Below are positions 24,607-35,176 of a stretch of DNA of 64,000 nt, piece by piece. The DNA lies in NCBI GenBank assembly GCA_022749755.1, contig CM040449.1, positions 5,041,157-5,105,156 of the forward strand, written 5' to 3'. The number at the start of each line of letters is the position of its first letter. Positions within the stretch are counted from its first letter, which is position 1. Made by a program: the position numbers and the translations under genes. This stretch comes from Azadirachta indica (Eukaryota; Streptophyta; Magnoliopsida; Sapindales; Meliaceae). The notes under the pieces were generated by a model. That model did not search any database. It was not told where the DNA came from and saw only the letters and a program-made list of their open reading frames with translations.

Positions 24607-26434
24607 TAATGATCATGATACAGAAGCTAGCAATGCTATTAATATTATCGTTCAGGGACCATATGATTTTCTCTTACGACTTTAGTTTGATGATAATCCA
24701 ATCCTAGAAGACGGATAGTCAGTCCAGTCCAATTAAAATGGTTGGGCGGTGTGCAAGGCCTGATGGGCCCATATTTATGCAAAAAAGTCAAAAATTTCTG
24801 CAATATGTGTGTATGTTTGGCTTGGTTGTTCAAAGTTCCATTACCAATTCATTAGAAATTAAATCATCTTCAATAAATTTCAAGATTTGAAGCCGAATGA
24901 TTCACATCAATTTTTTTTTTTTTTTTTTTTAAATACGAAACTACATTTTACCTTATGTATTAGGTTACATTTCAACCGGGATTAGCAGCCAATAGTACGT
25001 TAGTTTAACAAATTATTTGAAAAAAAATTGGTGAATCATTAAGCAATTAAACCAATTAGTTAGTTAATTAAAATGGTAAAATCTATTAGAATCATATAAA
25101 ATATCTAAGATTTAAGTAATGTTACAGGGATGTTGAAGAATTTAATTTTTTTTTTTGTAAAATGAAAAAAAAAGCATATACTTCAGAAAATTTATGTGCG
25201 TGTATATATATTCATATGTGCGCGCGCGCGCGTGTGCCATCAGGAAATATAATAATCATGATTTTTTGCCATCAGAAAATTTATTATTATATATATATAT
25301 AATAACCATTAAGCAATTAAACCAATAATATATTTTCTGATGTCAGTTGATTAGATGCATTACATTAATTAATTAAAAGTTTAGTTTCGGCAAGATGTCA
25401 GTTGATTCGTGCATGACGTGGTCATATAAGAACTCAGTACTGCTCATTTCACAGACTTACTCTGCTAAGGCCATACACAATTCGCAAGCTCCAAGTCTAC
25501 CTCTATATCTGCTTCCAGACCTTCTGCTTCTGCTTCTGCTTCTGCTTCTGCATTTCCTCCCGAAAGACACCTGGGCTTCACTCGTTTATTTAAAACTCCA
25601 AAACTGCGCTACACGGACACTTCAATATTGATCCAACGGCCCTCGTTTCGTGGCCCGTCGGCGCTCTGAGGTCAGATTCTCTTGGAGCCACTCACCAGCG
25701 CAACTGTTAATAATTTGGTTGTCTCGTGTCTTTTACGGTCTTCACAGTTTTCATGGTCGAGACATGCATCAAGGTGCCTGCCACATGTCCTTTTGACAAA
25801 ATTATCCTCCATTGTTTACACGCCTTGTACAGTCATTTACGTAAATTAAACCTATTCGCATGGGTATATCCGGCTTTTAAGAGGATTGCCCCTAGACGCT
25901 CCACGAAGAGAGTGAGGACGAGTTTCATTAATGTTGGACGGTGACTTTATTTATTATTACTTTAATTAAGTATAATGATGTCACTTTTACATTATTAGCA
26001 TTTTCTAAAGTATTCATTACCCAACAAAATCCTTCTCTTCGCTAAAAAGGAGAAGTATGTTATTCCATTTTCCGTCAATTATTTCTGACGTGAAATTTTT
26101 TATAGATTTATCTGAAATGACGAAAAATGGGGGAGTGGAGCTGGACCGAGAGACGAGCTGAGCTGAGCTGAGCTGAGCTGAGCTGAGCTGCCAAACCAGA
26201 AGCCAACCTGTTCCAGACATTGCGGTCAAACAAAATATATCTTCTCGGATTCCTTACAAAAATAATTATTTTTCATGAAAACCACTAATCCATTTTATTT
26301 TTTTCTTAAATATTCATAAATAGAGACAAAGAAATAATAAAAAAAAGAGAGGAAAATCTAATCTTGAAGGAGAGAAAGAGAGACGGTACAGGTGGATCTA
26401 GTCTGTGACTGTAATAGAAGAGGCTGGCTCCACG
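24607..26434. other. Spacer with several microsatellites, upstream of the WEB1-like gene
   Basis: No gene recognised. It holds a T-run at 24909-24930, GC alternation near 25220-25232, a (TA)n run near 25289-25302, a (CTTCTG)n tract at about 25517-25550 and a (GAGCT)n tract at 26155-26190. A reading at 25395-25631 exists only because of the CTTCTG repeat. Confidence 0.5.
26155..26190. repeat. (GAGCT)n pentanucleotide microsatellite
   Basis: About seven perfect copies of a 5-bp unit, self-complementary as AGCT within each unit. It lies about 1.6 kb before the WEB1-like start codon and close to the probable transcription start. Confidence 0.9.
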
Positions 26435-26440
26435 CACGTG
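26435..26440. promoter_or_regulatory. G-box (CACGTG) upstream of the WEB1-like gene
   Basis: The palindrome CACGTG, extended as GCACGTGTCC, is a G-box/ABRE-like core bound by bZIP and bHLH factors including light-signalling factors. Its position just before the inferred 5' leader makes a regulatory role plausible, but it is unproven. Confidence 0.45.
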
Positions 26441-26449
26441 TCCGAGCCT

Positions 26450-27771
26450 TCTCTCCGTTAATTTCTCTTTTCTAATTTTGACAGTAAATCTGCACCTCCA
26501 CTTTTAAAATTTGCTAATTTTGATTTTCCTACCTTTTCCTTTTTTTTTTTCTGTATGAAATTTCTAGAGATCATTAATATCTTCTCATTTTGACTCATCT
26601 TTCTTCCAGTGTTTCGTTTCTTTTCAATCCAGGTGATTTCCACTTTTCCTTTTCCTTTCCTTTTCCATTTTTTTTAAAATTTATTTGTTTGTAATGAACC
26701 ATGTTCGTTATTTATTTCTGTCATTGTTTCTTAATTTCGTGATTAAAGCTTGAATTCTTAGTTTTAAATATAATTATGTCTTTTTATGAAATCCTGACGT
26801 CAACTAGAACTAGAATTATAACTTGAATGCTCAAGTCCGCCAACGTATTGATTGACTGAAACAGCGAGTGAGTCTCGACTATTTCATTCCTTTTCGATTG
26901 GATGCATTAAAATTTTGGGTTAATTATGCTTTGTTATGGTTCTTTCAGCTATCAAACGAAATTATATAATTTAAGCAAAGTTTTCCAATTGAAGACTTTT
27001 CTGAAGAAGTTGGAAGATAGATACGTACATCTGCTTAGTCTAATTTAGAAGTGGGAATGGGGTTAAAAATCTAACGAATTATTGGTAAATGATTTAGCTT
27101 TTAATCTTGTGGTTTTGTATTCTTTTTCCTTTTTCGTATAGTAGGATGAGTAGGATTTTGGTATTCAATTTCTAGAAACATATGGATGGTATTTATTACT
27201 TTTATGTAGTTTATCTTTGAATATCTTAATCTGGTTCCATTGCTTATTAACAAACAATAAATGATGTAACAAAAAAATGTGTGCTAATTAATTATTGCTT
27301 AATATAGTTGGGAAATCCTTTAATTTACATGCTGAACTTGGAATGCAGTGTCTGGAAGGTTTAGAATGTCTTCTGTAATCACAAAAAATCAAATTAATAG
27401 AGGAGAGCCTGTCTATATTGAAGCATTTGATGGTGATCATAATAAATAAATTTGTGTCTGCATCAAACAATTTTGATTACTTTGACTCTAATTTTTGGCA
27501 GTTAGACCTCATGTTTGGATTTGAATTTATGGATTTGCTATTGCAGAAGCTATAATTTTGGATGATGGGGTGCTTTCTCTAATTATTTTTCCTTTTAATG
27601 CAATCACTTGGAGCAAATGCTTAAATTGCAAATATTGTGAGGAATAACCTGAACTATGCAATGATTTCAAGTGAGATTATTGGCTCAATTTGTTTTTGGT
27701 AATTTATTTGTCTAATTCCTACTTATTTGGATTTCAGTATCTTTGTGGCACTCCTTAACGCTTCATAAGCA
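26450..27771 (+). other. Probable 5' UTR with intron of the WEB1-like gene
   Basis: A pyrimidine-rich leader ends in CAATCCAG|GTGATTTCC near 26632-26633. A T-rich stretch ending TTTCAG at 27738 lies 33 bases before the start codon. This fits a 5' UTR intron of about 1.1 kb, common in plant genes. The boundaries are inferred from splice signals only and need transcript data. Confidence 0.45.
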
Positions 27772-30700
27772 ATGGAGGAAGTTAAAATTGCTGAACAGAT
27801 GCCTCCTCCAGAGTCTTCTTCATCCCCTGAAACTAATAATGATTCTTCCACTGACGTTCCAGTTACTAATGGAGAAGTATCTAATGAGTTGTCAAATATA
27901 GAAACTTCTAAATCAGAATCAGAACAAAATGTTGCCAATGAGCCGATTGTGGGACAAGATGAAGTTCTTTCAGCAGACAATTCGGTTTCAACTTCATTAG
28001 TTGCAATTGATAAATCAGAGACAGACCACAGGGATGTGAAAGAACATTCTAAAACTAAAGCTGGGCAAGATATCTCTGATGGAAAGCAATCTCAAGATGA
28101 TGTTTCTGTCAACCATTTTCCTGTTGATAGTGATAACAGTAATATACAATCTTCTTCCTCTCCTCAAGTAAGTGATCCTATGGATGAACCCTGTTTAGAG
28201 ACATCCAATGAGCTTACTCTGCCATACGAAAATCTTGCCAGTATCGCCGTGAGAGCACCATTAACTGTTGATTCTCCTAAACATGCTGATTCTCCTAAAC
28301 ATGTTGGTTCCCCGAAGTATGTTTTGGATTCTCCAAAACCTCCTATCAATTCTCCGAAGCATGTTTTTGGTTCTCCTAAGCAATTCAGTTCTCCGAGATA
28401 CAGTACTAGTTCTCCTAAACTTGGTAAGCAGGTTGATATGAATAGAGGCCTTATTGATACAGCAGCACCTTTTGAGTCTGTTAAGGAAGTTGTTTCAAAG
28501 TTCGGAGGAATTGTTGATTGGAAAGCCCATCGAGTGCAAACTGTAGAGGTATATGTGTTATGCCATTGCTATTAGGTTGATTTTTACTGCTGCATTATAT
28601 TTGTTGTGATGCCTTTGGACCACTAATTTATTATCATTATTGTTATCTTTTTTTTAAGACCGCTATTTGGTTCACCTTTTGTGCACATCTTTTAATGAAT
28701 AAGGAGGCGATCTGTTTATGATGTATTTGTTGCTTCTTGCTGCAAAACTCGTATAATAAGTTCATTTAGTAGATAGCAACTCTGTAAGTGAAATATTATA
28801 AATAGTTGTACGTGTCATTAAATTGGTGGTATTGTGAATTATCGTGTAGTGGAGGTGGCTTTGGTTGTGTGGAGGCTGTGGTGCCTGCAAAGTGGTGATT
28901 GGGTAAGCATTGATGAGGTATGTTAATGGCTATGGAGAAGGTAGAGGAGGCAATATTGGTAGTTTGTTGGTGAGTTTGTAGACATTGTGGGGTTATTGAT
29001 GACACAGAAGATGTCTCAAGCCCATCTCCCATCAGAGGCCCCAAGTTGAAACTTCATGGACCTGTCTTTGCCTTTGGTTTACTTGTTCTTAGTCTGAAGT
29101 TATTCTTTTTCTTGAATCCTATCTTTGCTGTAATAACTCCTTCAGAGTACTGTGTCTTGCGGCAGTCAACATTAGAAGTGAGATCAAAACCTTTTTTGTG
29201 TTGGTTCAGTTGATTATTAGCTATGACTGGATTGACAAGGATTGCTGAAGTTGGTGTAAAGATGCATTCCCCCTTAGCACATTTGTGGCAAAAGGGGATA
29301 AATGAATGGATACTTAGTGAGATATGTCTGTAATGTACTTAGGCCCTTGTGGGAACTCCACATAGTATGTTTCTGTTCTGAGTCAATTTCTAAGAGCTGC
29401 AGTAAGTTATAAAAGCCTCTTATCCCCATGATTAAAAAACTTAAGGAAATTGTCACTTGTGAATTAGGTTCTGTGATTGTCTGATGCGGACTAAGATAGT
29501 GTTGTCGGTTCTTTATGGTCCCTGGTAATTCGTAGTCTCAAAATAATGTGGTATTTATAGTTGGGCAAGATGTTTGTAGTGCTGATATGTCAATGATGGT
29601 GATTGCCGTGATACAAGCACTAAACATATGCCTTTGATATCAATAACTTATTACATCGACTAGAAAGAATGTATTTCATTTGTCTGCACTAGGAGAATGA
29701 TTACTTTTCCGATGCTTTACTTGAAATTATTTTGCTATTGTTAAGAAGTAGAAGAAGAATACTCAATTTTCTTGCAAAAGATTTATTCTCTGAATGTTGC
29801 CAGTTTACTACTTCCTTTATCCCTGTTCTTATTCTTTATCTGCTTCTTGAATGGTTGAAGAGATGCTAATCTGAAGACGAGACTTTGAAAGTTGCATTGT
29901 TGTGCATTGTGCTTTACTAATAGATCTTGTCTGTCCTCTAAAATTAACTTTAAATTTCTTGGTCATGTAGAGACGCAAACTTGTAGAGCAAGAACTTGAA
30001 AGAGCACATGAGGAAATACCTGAGTATAGGAAAAGGTCAGAGGCTGCTGAAGAGTCAAAAAGCCAAGTACTGAAGGAGCTAGACCACACAAAGAGACTAA
30101 TAGAGGAACTTAAACTTAATCTGGAGAGAGCACAAACAGAAGAGCATCAGGCTAAACAAGACTCTGAACTAGCCAAACTCAGGGTTGAGGAGATGGAACA
30201 AGGGATTACCGATGACGCCAGTGTTGCAGCCAAGGCACAGCTTGAGGTGGCTAAAGCCAGGCATACAGCTGCAATTTCAGAGCTGAAATCTGTTAAAGAT
30301 GAGTTGGAATCATTGCACAAGGATTATGCTTCTTTGGTGGCTGAGAAAGACATAGCTGTAAAGAAGGCTGAAGAGGCTGTTTCTGCATCGAAGGAAGTTG
30401 AGAAAACAGTGGAGGAACTGACTATTGAGCTGATTGCAACAAAAGAGTCCTTAGAATCTGCACATGCTGCCCATCTGGAGGCAGAAGAGCAAAGAATAGG
30501 GGCAGCAATGGCTAGAGATCAAGATTCTCACCTTTGGGAGAAGGAATTGAAGCAGGCAGAAGAAGAACTTCAGAAACTTACCCAGCAAATTCTTTCAGCA
30601 AAGGATCTCAAATCTAAACTAGACACTGCTTCAGCCTTGCTTCTTGATTTGAAAGCTGAATTAGCAGCTTATATGGAATCTAAATTGAAAGAGGAAACTA

Positions 30701-31842
30701 ATGAGGGACACTTGAATGGTGAATTGGAGGAACCAGAGAGGAAAACTCATACTGACATACAAGCAGCAGTCACTTCAGCAAAGAAGGAACTTGAAGAAGT
30801 GAAGATGAACATTGAGAAAGCTACTGCTGAAGTCAACTGCTTGAAGGTGGCAGCCACATCCTTACAATCAGAGCTTGAAAGGGAAAAATCAGCTCTTGCC
30901 ACTGTCAGGCAGAGAGAAGGAATGGCATCAGTTGCAGTTGCTTCTTTGGAAGCTGAGCTGGAGAGGACTCGGTCAGAAATAGCTGTTGTTCAGATGAAAG
31001 AGAAAGAAGCTCGAGAAAAGATGGTGGAACTGCCCAAGCAACTACAGCAAGCAGCACAAGAGGCTGACCAGGCCAAGTCACTAGCTCAGATGGCTCGTGA
31101 AGAGCTACATAAGGCAAAGGAAGAAGCAGAGCAGGCAAAGGCTGGAGCAAGTACCATGGAGAGTAGGCTACTCGCTGCGCAAAAGGAGATAGAGGCTGCC
31201 AAGGCTTCAGAAAATTTAGCTTTAGCTGCTATCAAAGCATTGCAAGAGAGCGAGTCAGCTCAAAGGACCAATGATGTGGAATCACCAACTGGTGTTACAC
31301 TTTCTTTAGAGGAGTATTATGAGCTCAGCAAATGTGCACATGAGGCAGAGGAGCAGGCCAACATGAGAATTGCTGCTGCCATCTCTCAAATTGAGGTGGC
31401 AAAGGAGTCCGAGTCGAGAAGCTTGCAAAAGTTGGAAGACGTGAATAAGGAGATTGAAGAAAGGAAAGAAGCACTGAAAAATGCATCGGAGAAGGCAGAG
31501 AAGGCCAAGGAAGGGAAGTTGGGTATAGAACAAGAGTTGAGAAAGTGGAGGGCAGAACATGAGCAACGAAGAAAAGCTGGTGAATCTGGTCAAGTAGTAA
31601 GCGCCAATAAAAGCCCAAGGCCAAGTTTTGAGGGGAAGAGAAATTCAAAGAATTATGACCGTGTGCCCGATGCTTCTGTTAATCATACCCCAAGCCCAAA
31701 TACAAATGTCCGGGGGAGTAACACGGAAACTGATTCATCTCCAGATGCAAAGCCGAAGAAAAAGAAGAAGTCATTGTTTCCTCGTCTTTTTATGTTTTTG
31801 GCTCGGAGGAGGTCGCATGCAAACGCATCTAAGTCAACATAA
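27772..31842 (+). CDS. WEB1-family coiled-coil protein (chloroplast photorelocation movement)
   Basis: Two coding exons (27772-28548 and 29971-31842) encode 882 residues. WEB1 (WEAK CHLOROPLAST MOVEMENT UNDER BLUE LIGHT 1) works with PMI2 in the cytosol to keep chloroplast actin filaments moving in blue light. The first 225 residues are acidic and S/P-rich, with eight S-P-(K/R) motifs at residues 167-213. The family's opening motif (residues 225-255, [13 protein letters not shown]) follows. Heptad-rich coiled coil runs from about 260 to 795 with few breaks, including [10 protein letters not shown] near 695. The C-terminus is basic ([12 protein letters not shown]). Coding intron 28549-29970 joins phase-0 exons. 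Gene order points to the WEB1-like paralogue (At4g33390 type) rather than WEB1 itself. Confidence 0.9.
28267..28415 (+). repeat. S-P-K repeat segment in WEB1-like exon 1
   Basis: Eight S-P-(K/R) motifs within about 48 residues, encoded by degenerate repeats of TCTCC(T/G)AAG/A. Such motifs are typical proline-directed kinase sites in disordered regions. Copy number could vary by replication slippage. Confidence 0.8.
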
Positions 31843-32639
31843 AGCTTCAAAAGAAGTATGTGTAATATTTTCTGTTGGGATTTTACCTTTCTTTTGTTTT
31901 CTTTTTGAAATTTTTTCCTCACATTGACCACTAAAGGTGGATATATCTGACAGAATTTTACTCGGATGTAAATGCTGGTGATTGTTGTATGTATGATATT
32001 GGATTATACTTTTTTTTGGGTTTCACACAGTAAGGATTGTATGGCGGGTGGTTTCTGGAGAATGTAATAAGTTTGTGATATGTGTTTGCTTGGGAAATGT
32101 AAGATGGATGGTTTTGTGATGTATAGTATTGAATGCTTGAAGCAGAACTATTGAAAAGTTATGTTTGATTTAATTAAATGATTTGGGATCTTTATTTCTT
32201 ATGCGATTGACTATTTTGTTTTGCATCGTCTTATAATAACACAAATTACAGTGACGAAATTAATCAAAGTTGTGCTTGTGCATGTTTGAAAATAATCGAG
32301 AATGTGGAGATTGAAGTATTATTTTTACATATTTTTGACTTGGGAAACTATAGAAGCATAGGGTCATCAACTTTAGCACTCGAAGCCGAAATTTTTTAAA
32401 GAAATAAATAGAGCATGAGGAATAGATGGGGTTTATGGTTTCTATCGGGATTCAGGGGAGTTAAATTTTCTCTTCTTATGCCATGAAAATAGCTTCCCGC
32501 TACATTAACTTGCCGCGCTAGTTTCATATGGCTACATATTTTCCTCCCTTGAGAGCCCAAAAGATTGAGGGTGGGTAAGTAGATCAGGATGCAATCTACT
32601 GTATATTCCTTTTAAAAATATTGATAAGTTAAAATAACA
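31843..32639. other. WEB1-like 3' region and spacer
   Basis: Likely 3' UTR to about 32150, then a spacer without a recognisable gene. Confidence 0.4.
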
Positions 32640-32726
32640 TCGGCTTTAGCTCAGTAGGTAGAGCAGAGGACTGTAGTGTGAGAGCTGTTATCCTTAGGTC
32701 GCTGGTTTTGAATCCGGCAAGCCAGA
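32640..32726 (+). tRNA. tRNA-Tyr (anticodon GUA) with intron, probably degenerate
   Basis: The sequence has box A (TAGCTCAGTAGG), an anticodon stem GAGGA/TCCTT with GTA in the loop and a 13-nt intron directly after the anticodon loop purine, the usual plant tRNA-Tyr layout. The T-arm reads GGTTTTGAATCC rather than GGTTCGAATCC, which puts 8 nt in the T-loop and damages box B. The acceptor stem has a C-A mismatch and a T-G pair. I think it is a recent pseudogene, but it could be weakly expressed. Confidence 0.7.
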
Positions 32727-32913
32727 TGGAATTTTGTTATTTCAGTTTTACTTCGAAAAAGGTCTTGCACTTAACAGTCTGTCAACCATGAATCTTCAGT
32801 TCACTTTACATAAAACTAAAGCTGAAAGAGATAACAGCCCCGTGGCTATGTAATTTAATTTACATTTCACCATTTTAACAGAGAAGATACCCCCAATTAA
32901 CTTGGCTGAACAT

Positions 32914-34429
32914 TTATGAACCAGAATTAGCAAGCGTCTGGATAATAGTCTTGTGCCATGGATTGGAAAGGTGCTCCACTAGGTTATCAATTGGGCCGAC
33001 ATGAGTCACAGAAGCTTGCACAAAGATTCCCAGCATGGCAACCATTGCAAGCCGTCCTGACAATGATACCAAAATCAATTACCATTCATTCAGAAGGAAA
33101 TTAAACTAATAGTAAACAAAGAACTAAGCAAGCAAGCTAAACCATTCTTGATCTCTTTAAGCTTCCAGTTGTGAGCATTCTTTATATCTTTAGCCAGGCC
33201 AAAAGGGTTTAGGAGAGGACCTCCAGGATAACTGTTGTTCATAAAACAGAATGGTAACTTCAAAACTTGGTTCGTTTTTCAGGAAAACACCATCTTCCCG
33301 GTTGAGTTACATTGAAATTACCCGGGTTCTAAACCTTCCAAGGCAGCTTCCAATCCGAAAAATGATCCTTCCTTGGCTTGTGATCCAGGACTAATGAAAT
33401 CCATGTACCTTTTGGTTTCAGCAAAACTGCCCGTACAAAATAGACACTAAACCATGTAAATTTGTGAAGCATTTATGTAAAAGAAAAGATGGATGCAAAC
33501 ATTCTACCCCATCAAGAGTAGCTGGACGACGAACAAAGTTCTTGTGCTCGCAAGCTTATATTCAACTGCACCGGCTTCATACCAGACTGGTAAATTGCTG
33601 ATCCCCGTAAAACGAAGTAACTGCAGCAATTGGGAAACACCATTACAGACTCAAAGCAGTTTTATTTCACAGGCAGAAGTACAAATGCCATAAAAACAAT
33701 CACGCCCTTCAAGTTCTATGGTAGTTGAACTCGTATATACATATCCAGAATGAACAAAATCCAGTTAAAATTGCAAGTACTATGTTCCTATCAAGTTTCA
33801 TCCAATGTCGGCTCATTATTCTCTTATTCTAAAAAGCTTAGCATTTGATTTTATTTTGACATAAGGCAAAGGTGTTTTACAAATTCCTTGTAAAGAGATG
33901 AAATCAGAAAAACAATTCTGTAATATATAACAAATAGAGGATATAACGATGAGTAACCAAATAAAACTTTGTGTGGCCAAGAAGAGTGTTTGGTTTTACT
34001 CACATCTGTAAAAAGAATTCCTGCAACTCCAGCCATAGCAAAGCGAGCATGCACCAACTCTGCCTGCACATACCACCTTAAACTCTCCGGATCCTCTCCA
34101 AGCCCAAGTGGGTCAAATCCAAAATCTCCGGCCAATCTTCAATTATCCAAAAAGATTACACATTCACGTAAATTACAGTAAACTAATGAAATTCAATAAA
34201 TACATAAAGAGACTCACGATCCATCGAGATAAGGAGGAGGATCGAGCCCAGGGAGCCATGTAGGTCGCTGCTGGGCTCGAACCACAGTTGCCGAATAACG
34301 TCCAGTGGTCGCTGGTTTAGCAGGAAATGTGCTTGTGATACCAAAAGAGGGTTTATTTATGATCTTAGAGGGGAAGGATGATGAAGAGGATGGCTGAACG
34401 AGGAAGCCTTTTCCAACTGCAACCGCCAT
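32914..34429 (-). CDS. LHCA5: Photosystem I chlorophyll a/b-binding protein 5 (LHCA5)
   Basis: Six exons on the minus strand (34429-34218, 34136-34004, 33620-33508, 33426-33322, 33231-33143, 33056-32914) encode 264 residues. LHCA5 is a minor antenna protein of photosystem I that, with LHCA6, links PSI to the chloroplast NDH complex. The first 50 or so residues are an S/T-rich transit peptide ending near V-V-R-A. The mature start R-P-T-W-L-P-G is followed by [13 protein letters not shown] and helix 1 E-L-V-H-A-R-F-A-M. Helix 2 includes [11 protein letters not shown]. Helix 3 has [12 protein letters not shown], the chlorophyll-ligand signature, and the end is H-K-T-I-I-Q-T-L. All junctions keep frame and have GT-AG ends. 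LHCA5 rather than LHCA1-4 is chosen from the end region and the L-P-V-W-Y-E-A-G block. Confidence 0.92.
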
Positions 34430-35176
34430 TTTGTTTCTCTCTCTCTCTCTATCAAGTACTTTATGTGAAGGCATATACAACATCCACGTATACATATAAC
34501 TACCCATTTGGGAAAGAAGAAAGAAACACTTCTATAACTGAAGAACATGATAACATGGGCCCACTTATCTGAAGAACCTGAACCCATTAGATTTTAGTCT
34601 TCTGAGAATTGCCATAATCTAGCATGCATAGTTACACACAAACCCTCAACTCTATGATTTTGGATTAATTCTGGCTGCGGTATTGGGTAACTTTTTTGAG
34701 TAAAAATAAAAAATGATTAGTCTATACTAAATTTAAATTAGCCTTCAGTTTGGGATGCCCGATAAAACTCAGAAGTTTCCTGGATTCAGCGTGATTCGTC
34801 AAACAGTCAATTTTCTTGTTTGATAAAACGGGTACAAGAAGAGGAATTAATTAAAAAAAAAAAAAAAACTCTTATAACTAATCAAGGCACCATTAATAAT
34901 ATCTTCCCAGAATCCCATTTTTTACGTGAAGGAAGCAGTTTGTTAACAAATTATACAACAATTAAGGTGCTGAGTCTCATCATACACTTGCAAGTTGCAA
35001 GTTGATATAGAGAACTGCCTAAAAGAGTACAATTAGAAACTATTGGTCTCTGATTTGCGAAATCAATTTCAAACATGACCTACTTAAGCAGGGTAAAATA
35101 TGGGTGATAAGTTCTAACAAGTACTTCAAACATCATCAACAAAGCCAACAAAGTGGAGTACAAAACAGGGAACATA
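34430..35176. other. LHCA5 5' leader/promoter and VID27-like 3' UTR
   Basis: A (CT)n tract at 34434-34451 lies in the LHCA5 leader, reading as GA repeats on the transcript. Bases from about 35050 to 35176 are probably the 3' UTR of the next minus-strand gene. An A-run lies at 34852-34868. No other gene seen. Confidence 0.45.

Noticed and set aside
25395..25631. Leu-rich 78-residue reading
   Set aside because: The Leu run comes from a CTTCTG microsatellite; the rest resembles no family and has no promoter or splice context.
30905..31648. Long minus-strand readings opposite WEB1-like exon 2
   Set aside because: Antisense shadows of the repetitive A/G-rich coiled-coil coding sequence.
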